Below, piece after piece: positions 36,206 through 46,740 of a stretch of 48,012 nt of DNA. The stretch is from the NCBI GenBank assembly GCA_947474165.1, contig CANJHO010000008.1, positions 1-48,012 on the forward strand. Reading direction: 5' to 3'. This DNA is from Legionellaceae bacterium (GTDB lineage Bacteria > Pseudomonadota > Gammaproteobacteria > Legionellales > Legionellaceae). A program made the position numbers and the translations under genes. Below the pieces are notes generated by a model. That model was not told the DNA's origin and made no database searches. It saw only the letters and a list, made by a program, of their open reading frames with translations. Numbering within the stretch: the first letter of the stretch is position 1; every line of letters begins with the position of its first letter.

Positions 36206-36552
36206 TATAAGGTATCCGTTAGTTGAGTGGATGTTAGCTTATCGGCAAGATAATGCTCTATTTGATGACACAGTAATAATCCTTTTTCATCGGTGAATTG
36301 GATCCCTATCCCTGCGGACTTATTTTCCTGAGCACCAAGGGGTGTAATCCAGCAGACGTTGCCTTCTATTAAATAACAAATTGGTTCTTTCATCAATTGA
36401 ACCGACAACATCACTTGATCCCCAAGGCAATATTGATCATTCGTACGAATAAACAATCCACCGTTTTTAATAAAAGGCATATAGGCACGGTAAAGTGATG
36501 CCTCATCATCTAAAATACAAGCAATTGATTTGATACGCTCTGGATTAGTCAT
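36205..36552 (-). CDS. pilZ: Type IV pilus assembly protein PilZ
   Basis: A 115-residue PilZ-domain protein. YRAYMPFIKNGGLFIRTNDQ, LGDQVMLSVQLM, IEGNVCWITPLGAQ and AGIGIQF match Pseudomonas PilZ. The usual cyclic-di-GMP RxxxR motif is absent, as in the true pilus PilZ, which acts through PilB/FimX instead of binding the nucleotide. The gene overlaps holB by 8 bases and touches tatD, the common holB-pilZ-tatD order. Confidence 0.9.
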   Translation of the reverse strand: MTNPERIKSIACILDDEASLYRAYMPFIKNGGLFIRTNDQYCLGDQVMLSVQLMKEPICYLIEGNVCWITPLGAQENKSAGIGIQFTDEKGLLLCHQIEHYLADKLTSTQLTDTL

Positions 36553-37459
36553 TTAAGTAACCTAAAAACAAATTTTCTAGGAAAAGGACCTGATTCATGT
36601 TGATGTTGCGGTTTATTTTTGATGTGATGGCATTGATTTGATCCAATTGTTTTAACAATGTGGTGGGCTTTATTAACTGGGAAATATGGGCTAAGGGAGA
36701 ATTCTGATGTAATGCTGCATGTGTTGGGATCAACTGATAATGAATCACTTCCGCCGTAACAAGGTATAATAACCAAAGGGTATCCTCCATCGCATGGGCA
36801 GACCATTGAGCGGCAATCGTGCAGGGCGATGTTTTTTCCTCAATCAATTCACATAGTGCTGTGATCATTGCACTACTCTGCAACATCAGCGCGCCACGGG
36901 TCGAACCCTCCGCGTATGCACACCCCATTGTCAAATAACCTGCAAGCTCGTGAGGTGGTGATCCAAAGTTGTATTGTTGGCACCGACTTAAAATAGTGGC
37001 AGGGATGCTGCTCACCTGCTCTGCCATTAAAATAAATCGCGTATGAACTGGTGGCTCTTCGAGAATTTTTAGTAAGGCGTTCGCCGCAGCCGTGTTCATT
37101 TTTTCGGACGACTCTATGACGATAAACCGATGCGATCCCCGCTGCGGTGTTTGATAAATGTTGTGTTGTAACTCACGAATCTGCTCTATTTTAATAGCAC
37201 TGGTCGGGGACTCTTTGCGTATATAACTAATGTCTGGGTGAATGCCCCCAATCAACCAGTGGCAAGCACGGCAAAGCCCGCAAGGGGCAGGTGCTGATTC
37301 ACAAATCAATAAGCCGATTAATCGGTTCACAAATTGCAGCAAATTGACATGACGCGGACCCACGAACAACAAAGCTTGAGGGATCCGTTTTTTTTGAATC
37401 AACTGTTGAATTTTCTCCCACTGCGGCGCATGTGACGCCACCTCATCAAGCATTTTCAT
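36545..37459 (-). CDS. holB: DNA polymerase III delta-prime subunit HolB
   Basis: About 304 residues from the ATG at 37459; a TTG at 37474 and an ATG at 37453 are alternatives, none with a strong ribosome site. It is a clamp-loader subunit. The N-terminal AAA+ domain has ALLFVGPRHVNLLQFVNRL in place of a full Walker A, as usual for delta-prime. A four-Cys zinc site CESAPAPCGLCRACHW is present, then FIVIESSEKMNTAAANALLK and LEEPPVHTRFIL. It follows tmk with a short overlap. Confidence 0.9.
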   Translation of the reverse strand: MKMLDEVASHAPQWEKIQQLIQKKRIPQALLFVGPRHVNLLQFVNRLIGLLICESAPAPCGLCRACHWLIGGIHPDISYIRKESPTSAIKIEQIRELQHNIYQTPQRGSHRFIVIESSEKMNTAAANALLKILEEPPVHTRFILMAEQVSSIPATILSRCQQYNFGSPPHELAGYLTMGCAYAEGSTRGALMLQSSAMITALCELIEEKTSPCTIAAQWSAHAMEDTLWLLYLVTAEVIHYQLIPTHAALHQNSPLAHISQLIKPTTLLKQLDQINAITSKINRNINMNQVLFLENLFLGYLND

Positions 37460-38084
37460 GGATATATTGTTCAATTGTTGAATGAATTAACTGTTGTACC
37501 TGCGGCAAGGGTAGACTCGCATCGATCACTTTAACATGAGACATGGTTTTAATGTGCTGATGATAACTGTCATACACCTCTGTAAAAAATGACAATGATT
37601 CTTGCTCAATGCGATCGGCTTTTCCCCGCTTGAGCGCGCGCCTTAAGCCTTGCTGCGGACTAATGTCTAAAAAAATGATCAAATCTGGTTTGAAATTTTT
37701 TAAACAAAATGCGGATAGATGGGCTATCACTTCGGGATCAAGTTGTCGTCCACCCCCTTGATAGGCCCATGTGGATAACTCAAAACGATCGCCAATCACC
37801 CAACACCCTCTATCCAATGCAGGACGAATGATTTGCTCTAAAAGCTGCACTCTAGACGCATATAATAATAAGAGCTCCGTGCGCGGATCGAGCGGCTCAG
37901 AGGGGCGTGTTTCTTTAATCAACTCCCGTACAACCTCACCAACACGAGTGCCACCAGGCTCTCGTGTCATGATAAGCTCTGGCACATGGGGTGTCAAAAC
38001 GTGCTTGATTAACTTCAAGGCGGTGGATTTACCCGCCCCCTCAAGCCCTTCGACCACAATGAAATGTCCTTTTTTTAATGTCAT
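37446..38084 (-). CDS. tmk: Thymidylate kinase
   Basis: A 212-residue cytoplasmic kinase converting dTMP to dTDP. The P-loop is VVEGLEGAGKSTALKL, followed by MTREPGGTRVGEVVREL, GDRFELSTWAYQGGGRQLD and FLDISPQQGLRRALKRG. Arg residues in the lid region are present. Length is normal. It lies 7 bases downstream of mltG in the fab-region operon. Confidence 0.96.
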   Translation of the reverse strand: MTLKKGHFIVVEGLEGAGKSTALKLIKHVLTPHVPELIMTREPGGTRVGEVVRELIKETRPSEPLDPRTELLLLYASRVQLLEQIIRPALDRGCWVIGDRFELSTWAYQGGGRQLDPEVIAHLSAFCLKNFKPDLIIFLDISPQQGLRRALKRGKADRIEQESLSFFTEVYDSYHQHIKTMSHVKVIDASLPLPQVQQLIHSTIEQYIHENA

Positions 38085-38091
38085 TTATGTC

Positions 38092-39090
38092 CTACCGTTC
38101 TTCCTGTCGATACCGCGCAACAGCTTGTTTTTGCTGTTCATAGGTCACTGAAAAATAATGATCCCCCGCACCCGTTGCTACAAAATAAAGATAATTGGTC
38201 TTCTCTGGGTGTGCCGCTGCATCAATGGCATCTTTGCCCACCATCGCAATCGGCGTTGGCGGCAATCCTCGATAACGGTATGAATTATACGGGGAATCAA
38301 TGTGCAAATCTTCGTGGGTTAACTGCCCAACATGGTGTGGACCCAAGGCATATATAACCGTGGGATCCATCTGTAATGGCATGTTTTTTCTGAGACGATT
38401 AGCGATAATCCCCGAAATTAAGCGCTTTTCTTTAGGAAGTGCTGTCTCTTTTTCAATAATGGATGCAGCAATTAATAGCTCATAAGGCGTCTTGTAAGGT
38501 AAGCCTTCTGATCTTTTCTGCCACGATTGCTCAAGAAAGATCTGTAGATTCGTGTGTGCCAACGTTAAGATCTCTTTACTGGAGCTGCCTGCACGATAAC
38601 AATACGTATCTGCCAGTAATAATCCTTCTGCACGACTATAAACGCCTGCAATGGCTAACCAATCCGTGGCATGATAGGTTAAATAATCCGCCTTTGCTAA
38701 ACTATCAGATACCTGCGCTTGTGTTGTTCCCTCAATGATACTAAATGATGCTTTCAAAACATCACCCTGTACCACACGGTGCAACAATTGATGGGCAGAC
38801 TCCCCAATCCCAATTTGATAAATGCCGGCTTTCAGTTGATGTGATAAGCCCTGAAACCGAATAAAGGCTAAAAAGAAGGGGCCTGATTGAATCAAATGCT
38901 TTTCTTCGAGGAGATGTACAAATCCAGCAGCCGTGCTGGCCCTATCAATTTTTAATGTAATAATCCCATTGCTCGCTGACGTCATGGGCCTATAAAATAA
39001 ACGAAAAAAAAGAAAACTGCCGATTGATAAGCTCAATAGTACAAGGACGGCAAAGGAAATCAGAACAACTTTCAGCCCATGACGCCTCAT
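38092..39090 (-). CDS. mltG: Endolytic murein transglycosylase MltG
   Basis: A 332-residue inner-membrane protein that cuts nascent glycan strands and may set their length. One N-terminal membrane helix follows MRRHGLK. Then come the LysM-like and YceG domains, with ASIIEKETALPKEKRLISG (catalytic Glu), MPLQMDPTVIYALG and SPYNSYRYRGLPPTPI. The start at 39090 is chosen because it lies one base after the fabF stop; the frame open to 39147 runs inside fabF. Confidence 0.94.
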   Translation of the reverse strand: MRRHGLKVVLISFAVLVLLSLSIGSFLFFRLFYRPMTSASNGIITLKIDRASTAAGFVHLLEEKHLIQSGPFFLAFIRFQGLSHQLKAGIYQIGIGESAHQLLHRVVQGDVLKASFSIIEGTTQAQVSDSLAKADYLTYHATDWLAIAGVYSRAEGLLLADTYCYRAGSSSKEILTLAHTNLQIFLEQSWQKRSEGLPYKTPYELLIAASIIEKETALPKEKRLISGIIANRLRKNMPLQMDPTVIYALGPHHVGQLTHEDLHIDSPYNSYRYRGLPPTPIAMVGKDAIDAAAHPEKTNYLYFVATGAGDHYFSVTYEQQKQAVARYRQEER

Positions 39091-39091
39091 A

Positions 39092-40345
39092 TCAAGGATG
39101 CGCGGGATCAATTCGCTTAAACACCAAACTGCCGTTGGTACCACCAAAGCCCAATGAATTGCTTAACACATAGTCAATCTTCATTTTCTGTGACTTGTGA
39201 GGGACATAATTTAAATCACATCCTTCATCTGGGTTATCCAAATTAATGGTGGGAGGGGCAACTTGATCACGCATGGCTAAAATACTAAAAATTGCTTCAA
39301 CCGCACCGGCCGCGCCTAACAAATGGCCCGTCATTGATTTCGTTGAACTCACTGCCAATTTGTAAGCATGTTCTTTGAATACGCGCTTAATTGCAGTTGT
39401 TTCATTTCTATCATTTAGATAGGTTGACGTCCCATGGGCATTAATATAATCCACTTGAGAGACTGAAATGCCTGCATCCTGAACGGCTGAAGCCATGGCA
39501 CGCGCAGCGCCACTGGCGTCCTCATCAGGCGATGTAATATGATAGGCATCACCAGACATGCCAAAGCCGACCAGTTCCGCGTATAAAGTAGCACCTCGTG
39601 CTTTGGCCCGTTCATATTCTTCAAGAACCAAAATACCAGCACCTTCTCCCATGACAAAACCATCACGGTCTTTATCAAATGGACGAGACGCTTTTTCAGG
39701 TGCATCGTTGCGCTTTGACAAGGAACGTACGGCTGAAAAACCAGCCAAACAAAGCGGTGTGTTTGTCATTTCAGCACCACCACAAACCATGACATCCGCA
39801 TCACCATAAGCAATCATACGACCAGCGAGGCCAATGTTGTGTGTCCCTGATGTGCATGCAGTAACCACTGCAATATTAGGGCCTTTTAACCGATGTTTAA
39901 TAGAAATTTGTCCTGCAACCATATTGATAATGCCTGCCGGAATAAAAAAAGGAGAAACTTTTCGAGGGCCACCTGCAACCAATCTATCTTGGTTGTTCGT
40001 GATGGTGAGTATGCCACCAATGCCCGCGCCAACTGCAACGCCCGCCCGATAGGATTGATCGTCAGTGAGCATTAAATTCGCATCAGCCAAGGCTTCATCT
40101 GCTGCAACCATCCCATACTGGGTAAACATGTCCATTTTTCGCGCGTCTTTAAGCGACATGTGATTTTCAATATTCAGGTTTTTTACTTTGGCCCAAATTT
40201 TGGTTGGATAATCAGTGGTGTCAAAATCTTCAACAAGGCCAACACCGCTCACGCCTGCCAAAACATTACGCCAGGATTCCTCAACATTTAAACCAACGGG
40301 GGTTAACATCCCCATGCCGGTCACCACCACACGCCGCTTAATCAA
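39092..40345 (-). CDS. fabF: 3-oxoacyl-ACP synthase II FabF
   Basis: A 417-residue elongating condensing enzyme. Catalytic Cys164 is in [12 protein letters not shown], the His residues in [11 protein letters not shown] and [14 protein letters not shown], and the C-terminal [14 protein letters not shown] is standard. The start codon is TTG at 40345, fixed by AGGAG seven bases upstream and by homology at [11 protein letters not shown]. It lies 208 bases after acpP; that gap may hold its own promoter. Confidence 0.96.
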   Translation of the reverse strand: MIKRRVVVTGMGMLTPVGLNVEESWRNVLAGVSGVGLVEDFDTTDYPTKIWAKVKNLNIENHMSLKDARKMDMFTQYGMVAADEALADANLMLTDDQSYRAGVAVGAGIGGILTITNNQDRLVAGGPRKVSPFFIPAGIINMVAGQISIKHRLKGPNIAVVTACTSGTHNIGLAGRMIAYGDADVMVCGGAEMTNTPLCLAGFSAVRSLSKRNDAPEKASRPFDKDRDGFVMGEGAGILVLEEYERAKARGATLYAELVGFGMSGDAYHITSPDEDASGAARAMASAVQDAGISVSQVDYINAHGTSTYLNDRNETTAIKRVFKEHAYKLAVSSTKSMTGHLLGAAGAVEAIFSILAMRDQVAPPTINLDNPDEGCDLNYVPHKSQKMKIDYVLSNSLGFGGTNGSLVFKRIDPAHP

Positions 40346-40553
40346 ATAAAACTCCTAACTTTAGGATTGGTTAACAACCAGTGCCTCGTCTTTTACCTAT
40401 ACGCCCCAATGAGTGTCGTCTTTCAAAATGGCACCGTGCGAATCATGAATGATTCCCATACACCAAGGAAGACTAAGCTCAGAAGCTTGCAAAGTCTCCA
40501 ATGGTTCCAGGACGACACGCATTAGAAAACGCATTGACAAGACCGGTCACTAG
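40346..40553 (-). other. Gap between acpP and fabF
   Basis: A 208-base non-coding stretch. It contains a small inverted repeat GAATCATGAATGATTC near 40439-40454. I see no RNA gene or clear promoter. It is unusually long for this otherwise tight operon, so a terminator, attenuator or secondary promoter may lie here. Confidence 0.4.
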
Positions 40554-40802
40554 TTAAGCCCCTTCTTTATCCATATTTGATTCAATATAATCAATCGCTT
40601 CTTGAATCGTTGTGATTTTTTCAGCTTTTTCATCAGGAATTTCTGTTTCAAATTCTTCTTCTAAGGCCATGACTAATTCAACAGTATCCAAGGAGTCAGC
40701 ACCAAGATCATCAACAAAGGATGCATCATTCTTTAACTCATCTTCTTTAACGCCTAATTGCTCAATAACAATTTTACGAACTCGTTCTGCGACTGTACTC
40801 AT
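40554..40802 (-). CDS. acpP: Acyl carrier protein
   Basis: An 82-residue acidic protein that carries acyl chains on a phosphopantetheine arm. The attachment Ser37 is in [20 protein letters not shown], the classic motif. Length and charge are typical; the C-terminus is a few residues longer than E. coli ACP. It lies 105 bases after fabG and is probably also driven by a local promoter, as ACP is very abundant. Confidence 0.97.
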   Translation of the reverse strand: MSTVAERVRKIVIEQLGVKEDELKNDASFVDDLGADSLDTVELVMALEEEFETEIPDEKAEKITTIQEAIDYIESNMDKEGA

Positions 40803-40907
40803 AACTTGTACTTCCTCTTCGGTTTATAAAAAAATAGTAATCGGTAGTTTATTCAATTCTTCAAATAACGCAAGTTTAACATAAAAATTTGAACAATTCC
40901 CGCCCTG

Positions 40908-41654
40908 TCAATCCATGTACATTCCACCATTCACATGAATGGTCTCACCAGTAATATAACTGGCGCTGTCTGAAGCTAAAAAAGCCACAACCTCGGCAAT
41001 ATCCTCAACACGTCCCAGGCGCTTCATGGGGATCCGTTTCAGCATCGCTTCTTTGATCAGATCAGGTAAAGCGGCTGTCATATCCGTATCAATAAAACCG
41101 GGGGCAACCACATTCACGGTGATATTACGGCTCCCCATTTCCTGCGCAAGTGACTTTGAAAAAGCAACAACACCCGCTTTTGCTGCCGTATAATTAGATT
41201 GGCCTGAATTACCCGTTGAACCAACGATTGATCCAATGTTAATAATGCGGCCCCAACGGGCACGAAACATCGGTTTAATGCAAGCTCGGCTTAAACGAAA
41301 AACGCCATTCAAGTTCGTTTCGATGACAGAGTACCATTCCTCATCATCCATGCGTAATAATAAATTATCGGCGGTAATCCCTGCATTGTTGACCAAGATA
41401 GCGGGTGATTTATTCTGAGTTGATAGGGATTCCATCAATTGCTCAACATTGGCATTATCTGTCACATCCAGCACAACACCTTGGCCTTCGAGGTGTTCTT
41501 CTTGTAGGAGGGTGTTAATCAGGAGAGCCCCTTCCTCAGTTGTTGCGGTTCCAACAACATAAGCACCTTTTTTTGCCAACATAAAAGCAACGGCTTTACC
41601 AATCCCTCGGCTTGCGCCTGTAACCAATGCTATTTTGCCTTGTAAATTTGTCAT
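40908..41654 (-). CDS. fabG: 3-oxoacyl-ACP reductase FabG
   Basis: A 248-residue NADPH-dependent short-chain reductase. The cofactor loop is VTGASRGIGKAVA, followed by LVNNAGITADNLLLRM. The catalytic residues are Ser142, Tyr155 and Lys159 (in SNYTAAKAGV). The ending ETIHVNGGMYMD is typical of FabG. Its start overlaps the fabD stop by four bases. Confidence 0.96.
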   Translation of the reverse strand: MTNLQGKIALVTGASRGIGKAVAFMLAKKGAYVVGTATTEEGALLINTLLQEEHLEGQGVVLDVTDNANVEQLMESLSTQNKSPAILVNNAGITADNLLLRMDDEEWYSVIETNLNGVFRLSRACIKPMFRARWGRIINIGSIVGSTGNSGQSNYTAAKAGVVAFSKSLAQEMGSRNITVNVVAPGFIDTDMTAALPDLIKEAMLKRIPMKRLGRVEDIAEVVAFLASDSASYITGETIHVNGGMYMD

Positions 41655-42589
41655 GGTGTCATCCTCAAGGCCAACTCAACGCTGGCTTCATCATTCACAC
41701 TGATCCCTTGTATGGATTTATCAATTCGCTTCAGGAGACCACTTAATACTTTAGCAGGCCCACACTCAATAATCCGCTCAATACCCTTATTTTTCATGAG
41801 TTGAATCGTCTCAACCCATCGGACAGGCCGATACAACTGCTGACTCAATAACGCTATCATTTGAGGAATCGACTCATAAATACTCAAATCAACATTGCTA
41901 ATCACTGGGAGTTCAGGCACCTTCCATTGAACCTGGTTCAACTGATGCTCAAACAGAAATCCGGCTTCCGTTAATAATGAACAGTGACAAGGCACACTCA
42001 CAGGAATCATCACGGCCATTCGCGCACCCATTTTATCAGCAAGTGTTAATGCGCGCTCCACCGCTTTTGTATTCCCTGCGATGACAACTTGGCCTATGGC
42101 ATTATAATTAGCCGGTGAAACCTGGGCCGTATCGGTGCTCACCTCTAAACAAAGCGTTTGAACCATCTCATCCGTCAAACCCACGATAGCAGCCATTGCA
42201 CCCTGGCCTAACGGGACGGTCTGTTGCATCAACTGACCCCGAGATTGAACCAATAAAGCAGCCTCGGCTAAACCAATGGCGCCAGCACAAACTAAAGCGG
42301 CATACTCTCCGAGACTATGTCCTGCCATCATCTGCGGTTTAGGCAATCCACGCTGTTCTAATAATTTATACACCGCAACATCAGCAACGAGCATCGCAAC
42401 TTGTGTATTTTCAGTTTGATTTAATTGAAGCTCTGGACCCTGTTGAACCAAATCCCAGAGATCAAAAGCCAATCGATTAGAAACATCAGCAAATAACTCA
42501 ATGATCAATGGATTGTTTTTTGATAATTCAGCCAACATGCCAACAGACTGCGAGCCTTGACCTGGAAATACAATGGCAGTAGTAGACAT
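41651..42589 (-). CDS. fabD: Malonyl-CoA:ACP transacylase FabD
   Basis: A 312-residue enzyme that loads malonate on ACP. The oxyanion segment FPGQGSQSVGML and the nucleophile Ser92 in AGHSLGEYAALVCAG are present. The conserved Gln/Arg region is in LVQSRGQLMQ and the catalytic His in SVPCHCSLL. It sits between fabH (13 bases upstream) and fabG. Confidence 0.96.
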   Translation of the reverse strand: MSTTAIVFPGQGSQSVGMLAELSKNNPLIIELFADVSNRLAFDLWDLVQQGPELQLNQTENTQVAMLVADVAVYKLLEQRGLPKPQMMAGHSLGEYAALVCAGAIGLAEAALLVQSRGQLMQQTVPLGQGAMAAIVGLTDEMVQTLCLEVSTDTAQVSPANYNAIGQVVIAGNTKAVERALTLADKMGARMAVMIPVSVPCHCSLLTEAGFLFEHQLNQVQWKVPELPVISNVDLSIYESIPQMIALLSQQLYRPVRWVETIQLMKNKGIERIIECGPAKVLSGLLKRIDKSIQGISVNDEASVELALRMTP

Positions 42590-42602
42590 TTATGCAGATC
42601 CC

Positions 42603-43556
42603 TTAATAACGTATCACCATTGCACCCCACGTCATTCCACCCCCAAATGACTCCAGCAATAGAACATCCCCTCTGTTAATACGCTTGTCGCGCACGGAGT
42701 AATCTAATGCCAAGGGAATGGATGCAGCTGAGGTGTTGCCTTGATGCTCAATGGTCACAATCACTTGTGACATAGGCAAGGCAAGTTTTTTTGCGATACC
42801 CTTAATGATGCGAATATTGGCCTGATGGGGCACTAACCAATTGATATCTGATTTTTGTAGCTGACTTACGGCTAAAACTTCATCAACAATATCGCCCATT
42901 AAATTCACAGCCAATTTAAATACTTCATTGCCCCGCATGCCAATTAAAGGTTTTTTATCATCTTCTTTATCATTTGAATAGGTTAATAACTTGTCCTCAT
43001 CATAGGCCGCATGTAGCACACTACCCAAAATACCTGGTTTATCGCTGGCACTTAAGACGACGGCACCTGCACCATCACCAAATAAAACACAGGTTGCCCG
43101 ATCAGTCCAATCGACTGCCCGTGACATGCTTTCACTGCCGATAACCAAAATATGACGGGCAGCCCCCGTGGCAATATACTGATGAGCAATATCCATCGCA
43201 TAAACAAACCCGCTACAAGCAGCACTGACATCAAATGCAGGAATGGAACGCGTCATATTCAACGCCTTCTGCACATGGCAGGCCATGCTAGGAAAAAAAT
43301 GTTCAGGGGTGCAGGTTGCAACTAAAATTAAATCAATCTCATCGGCATCAAGGCCTGCTGATTGGAGTGCAGAAATTGCCGCAGCACCCGCCATAAATGA
43401 GGTGGTTTCATCTGCTGCAGCCACGTGTCGACTGCTAATGCCCGTGCGCGAACGAATCCATTCATCGGTGGTATCGAGTGTGACTTCCAGTGCTGTATTC
43501 GTTAATTGATGGCGCGGTAAATAACTCCCTGTGCCACTAATGACTGCATTTTTCAT
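42603..43556 (-). CDS. fabH: 3-oxoacyl-ACP synthase III FabH
   Basis: A 317-residue enzyme that starts fatty-acid synthesis from acetyl-CoA and malonyl-ACP. The triad is Cys114 in [11 protein letters not shown], His in [11 protein letters not shown] and Asn in [15 protein letters not shown]. The opening [13 protein letters not shown] and the RTGISSRH segment are typical. Its start overlaps the plsX stop by four bases. Confidence 0.96.
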   Translation of the reverse strand: MKNAVISGTGSYLPRHQLTNTALEVTLDTTDEWIRSRTGISSRHVAAADETTSFMAGAAAISALQSAGLDADEIDLILVATCTPEHFFPSMACHVQKALNMTRSIPAFDVSAACSGFVYAMDIAHQYIATGAARHILVIGSESMSRAVDWTDRATCVLFGDGAGAVVLSASDKPGILGSVLHAAYDEDKLLTYSNDKEDDKKPLIGMRGNEVFKLAVNLMGDIVDEVLAVSQLQKSDINWLVPHQANIRIIKGIAKKLALPMSQVIVTIEHQGNTSAASIPLALDYSVRDKRINRGDVLLLESFGGGMTWGAMVIRY

Positions 43557-44593
43557 AATAACAATCCCTGGTTGATAAAGTCATTGATTTGGTCACGAAC
43601 CAAATCAACCACATTATTTTTAACCTGCAGCACCGCTTCATCAATGGCATATTTAAAAGCAAGCTCAGTGGCTCCACCATGACTTTTTATAACAATCCCA
43701 TTTAGACCGAGCATGCTCGCGCCATTATATCGGGCTGGATCCATCCGTTTTTTTAAGTGATATAACGCTGGACGAGCGCACATCCCCACAATTTTTGACC
43801 ACCAAGTTAAGGTAAAGGACTCCTTAAGGACCGTCAACATCAATTTTGCCAAACCCTCACTGGCTTTTATGGCAACATTACCTACAAATCCATCACAAAC
43901 CACCAAATCCACTTCGCCTGAATAAAACTGATCCCCTTCAACATAACCCACATAATTCAGGAGATTGCATTCAGAGAGCATATGAGCCGTTCGCTTGACT
44001 TGGTCATTGCCTTTAATTTCCTCAACACCAATATTCAATAGGGCAATTTTTGGCCTTGGTTTTTTATGAAGGGCTTGAATTAAGGCAGAGCCCATCACAG
44101 CAAATTGAAAAAGGTGCTCAGCACACGAGTCAACATTAGCCCCTAAATCAATAATGCGTGTTTTCCCTTTAAAGGTAGGCACTTCTGAAATAATGGCAGG
44201 CCTATCAATACCCGGCAGTGTTTTAAGTACAAAACGGGCCGTTGCCATCAAGGCACCGGTGTTGCCTGCACTGACACAAGCTTGGGCTCGTCCCTCCTTC
44301 ACTAAATTAATAGCGACCCGCATCGAGGAATCTTTCTTATTGCGCAAGGCATGGGAGGGAGGCTCATCCATCGCAACGACTTCAGAGGCCTGCTCAATAG
44401 AAAACTGCGGGTATAACGGATGACTCTCTGTAATGCCCTGTTGTTTTAAATGCTTAACAATCTGAGTGTGATCACCCACCATTATCAATCGCAAATCAGG
44501 ATTATTTTTTACAGCGCGAACAGAAGCCGGAACCACAACCTCTAAGCCATGATCCCCGCCCATCGCATCAATCGCAATGGTGATAATGTTCAA
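43553..44593 (-). CDS. plsX: Phosphate acyltransferase PlsX
   Basis: A 346-residue membrane-associated enzyme that makes acyl-phosphate from acyl-ACP for phospholipid synthesis. The N-terminus [18 protein letters not shown] and later [45 protein letters not shown] and [14 protein letters not shown] are diagnostic. It lies 5 bases after rpmF, the conserved rpmF-plsX-fabH order that links ribosome and membrane synthesis. Confidence 0.96.
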   Translation of the reverse strand: MNIITIAIDAMGGDHGLEVVVPASVRAVKNNPDLRLIMVGDHTQIVKHLKQQGITESHPLYPQFSIEQASEVVAMDEPPSHALRNKKDSSMRVAINLVKEGRAQACVSAGNTGALMATARFVLKTLPGIDRPAIISEVPTFKGKTRIIDLGANVDSCAEHLFQFAVMGSALIQALHKKPRPKIALLNIGVEEIKGNDQVKRTAHMLSECNLLNYVGYVEGDQFYSGEVDLVVCDGFVGNVAIKASEGLAKLMLTVLKESFTLTWWSKIVGMCARPALYHLKKRMDPARYNGASMLGLNGIVIKSHGGATELAFKYAIDEAVLQVKNNVVDLVRDQINDFINQGLLL

Positions 44594-44598
44594 GTGGA

Positions 44599-44793
44599 TT
44601 ACTCTTGTTCTTCGTAAACACTATCAGAATCAAGGATTTTCTTTCCACGGTAGTAACCATCTGGGGTCAAGTGGTGGCGCAGATGAACTTCACCTGTTGT
44701 TGAATCAACTGAAAGTGTTGGTTTAACTAAAGCATCATGCGAACGACGCATATCACGTTTAGAGCGTGATTTTTTATTTTGTTGTACTGCCAT
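44599..44793 (-). CDS. rpmF: Ribosomal protein L32
   Basis: A 64-residue basic protein of the large subunit. [20 protein letters not shown] and [17 protein letters not shown] are the bL32 signatures of gammaproteobacteria. This form lacks the zinc-binding cysteines. It lies between the YceD gene and plsX in the usual order. Confidence 0.96.
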   Translation of the reverse strand: MAVQQNKKSRSKRDMRRSHDALVKPTLSVDSTTGEVHLRHHLTPDGYYRGKKILDSDSVYEEQE

Positions 44794-44850
44794 TTGTATT
44801 ACTCCTAAACACTAATTTCTCATTGGGCGGGAATTTTACCGAGTTTTTGT

Positions 44851-45303
44851 CTACAATCCAAGTGTTGTCTCAATAATTTCGGATTTATCGCGAATCCATT
44901 GCTTCATTTCAAGATTACAATCCGCTAAATCGTCATGCTTTTCTGGAGAAAACAAGACCAATTCATCCGTTAAAATCTCGGACAAATCCACCTCATCTTC
45001 CAGAGCGACCATGCACTCAAAATGCGCCATTAAGCCTTCAGCAATGGCTTCAGTCCGACACACCGCAAGCGTTGTTGTATTAGAATAATCATATTGAAAC
45101 GCCTCTAAACAACGCTGACAGACGATCCTTAAAACGCCAACTACCTCGTGCGTTAATAAATAATAATCGTTGTAATGTTCGACTTGAAAATGGCACGTTA
45201 ATTCAACAGGTGCTTCTAGGTGAATGGGCAGACGCGTCTGCAACATCACCTTAACTGTCGTCATTGTGCCTTGCTTTGCATAAGTCTTTAAACAAATTTT
45301 CAT
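44851..45303 (-). CDS. yceD: YceD/DUF177 protein
   Basis: A 150-residue protein of the DUF177 family, which is nearly always upstream of rpmF. The metal-type CxxC sits in VLRIVCQRCLEAFQYDY, and the acidic ending has EDEVDLSEILTDELVL, also typical. Some relatives affect 23S rRNA accumulation and processing, but the role is not settled. It starts the fab operon; the 279-base gap upstream to mnmA contains a palindromic element. Confidence 0.9.
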   Translation of the reverse strand: MKICLKTYAKQGTMTTVKVMLQTRLPIHLEAPVELTCHFQVEHYNDYYLLTHEVVGVLRIVCQRCLEAFQYDYSNTTTLAVCRTEAIAEGLMAHFECMVALEDEVDLSEILTDELVLFSPEKHDDLADCNLEMKQWIRDKSEIIETTLGL

Positions 45304-45331
45304 GATGGTCGCTCTTTCAACAAAAAAAATT

Positions 45332-45497
45332 ATATACTGCGCACGGTCACCCTGTTAAGTTTTTGACTTGTTGTTTTCCGCCAATTTAACCTTTGAAGCT
45401 TGAGAATAAAATGGCTATTGCGCCGCGCTTCAAAGGTTAAATTGGCTGAAAACCAGCATCGCTAAAAAACTTAACATTGTGACTGCGCACAGTATAG
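45332..45497. repeat. 166-bp palindromic copy of dispersed ATATACYGYRC repeat
   Basis: The left arm 45332-45399 and right arm 45427-45497 are inverted copies. The inner 20 bases (GCCAATTTAACCTTTGAAGC at 45380-45399 against 45427-45446) match perfectly, and the outer parts are similar with small gaps. The left 51 bases match the repeat before tRNA-Ser. It has no coding capacity and lies between divergent yceD and mnmA. Confidence 0.75.
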
Positions 45498-45582
45498 CGT
45501 AAAATATTCATTTTTTATACATTTTTGAATGCGTACTAGTGCGCGCGCAGTATATAAGCATTACACAGTGGCTGAGTTTCTT

Positions 45583-46668
45583 ATGAGCAAAAAAGTGATC
45601 ATTGGGTTATCAGGCGGCGTTGATTCATCGGTCGCAGCCTGGATTTTACTCGAACAAGGCTATGAAGTTGAAGGCTTGTTCATGAAAAATTGGGAACAAG
45701 ACGACAAAGAAGGTTATTGTGCAGCAGCAGCTGATCTCGCGGATGCCCAAGCGGTATGTGACCAATTGGGCATTCCCTTGCATGCTGTCAATTTTTCGGC
45801 AAACTACTGGGACCGTGTTTTCACCCATTTTCTCACAGAGTATGAGCAGGGCCGCACCCCAAACCCTGACGTTCTTTGTAACAAAGAAATCAAATTCAAT
45901 GCCTTTCTCAACCATGCAATGACGCTGGGTGCCGATTTCATTGCAACAGGACATTATGCCAAAGTTCAAGTGAATAATAACCACGCTTCATTGTATAAAT
46001 CAAAAGATAGAGAAAAAGACCAAACTTATTTCTTACATGCAGTCGACCCTACAGCCCTTGCAAAAACTATTTTCCCCATCGGGGATTACCTTAAAACAGA
46101 AGTTCGGGCCTTTGCTAAGAATTTAAATTTAATCACCCATGATAAAAAAGACTCCACGGGCATTTGTTTTATTGGTGAAAAACGGTTTAAAACCTTTTTA
46201 AATGAATACCTGCTTGCTCGCCCAGGCGATATTAAAACACCTCTGGGTGAGAAATTAGGACAACATGATGGTTTGATGTTTTACACCCTGGGGCAACGCC
46301 AAGGCTTAGGCATTGGCGGCTTACGAGAGAGCACTGAGGCGCCTTGGTATGTGGTTGACAAGGATACCGCCAACAACACCTTAATTGTCGCACAGGGCAA
46401 TCATCACCCCATGCTTTACACACAAGGTCTTGTGTGTGGACCCATCCATTGGTTGATTGAAAATGAAGCTATTCTTCCCCTCACCTGCTATGCTAAAACC
46501 CGCTACCGTCAGGCCGACCAAGCGTGTGTGATATCGCCGGTCCAGAGCAACCAACACTTTGTGATGTTTTCAGCCCCGCAGAGGGCTGTAACCCCGGGGC
46601 AATACATTGTCTTTTATGATAAAAATCAATGCCTGGGTGGTGCCGTTATCGAGCAAATTATTCGTTAG
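45583..46668 (+). CDS. mnmA: tRNA-specific 2-thiouridylase MnmA
   Basis: A 361-residue cytoplasmic enzyme that puts sulfur on the wobble uridine of Glu, Gln and Lys tRNAs. The PP-loop is [18 protein letters not shown]. The two catalytic cysteines are in [12 protein letters not shown] and [22 protein letters not shown] and [13 protein letters not shown] are family motifs. The ATG at 45583 matches the homologous start MSKKVIIG; the frame upstream to 45529 passes repeat DNA. Confidence 0.96.
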   Translation: MSKKVIIGLSGGVDSSVAAWILLEQGYEVEGLFMKNWEQDDKEGYCAAAADLADAQAVCDQLGIPLHAVNFSANYWDRVFTHFLTEYEQGRTPNPDVLCNKEIKFNAFLNHAMTLGADFIATGHYAKVQVNNNHASLYKSKDREKDQTYFLHAVDPTALAKTIFPIGDYLKTEVRAFAKNLNLITHDKKDSTGICFIGEKRFKTFLNEYLLARPGDIKTPLGEKLGQHDGLMFYTLGQRQGLGIGGLRESTEAPWYVVDKDTANNTLIVAQGNHHPMLYTQGLVCGPIHWLIENEAILPLTCYAKTRYRQADQACVISPVQSNQHFVMFSAPQRAVTPGQYIVFYDKNQCLGGAVIEQIIR

Positions 46669-46740
46669 GCATGAGTGGATCTTCAATATAGTATATAATT
46701 AAAGTATAGCAATTCTATAAAACCGGTTTTTGGAGTCAAA

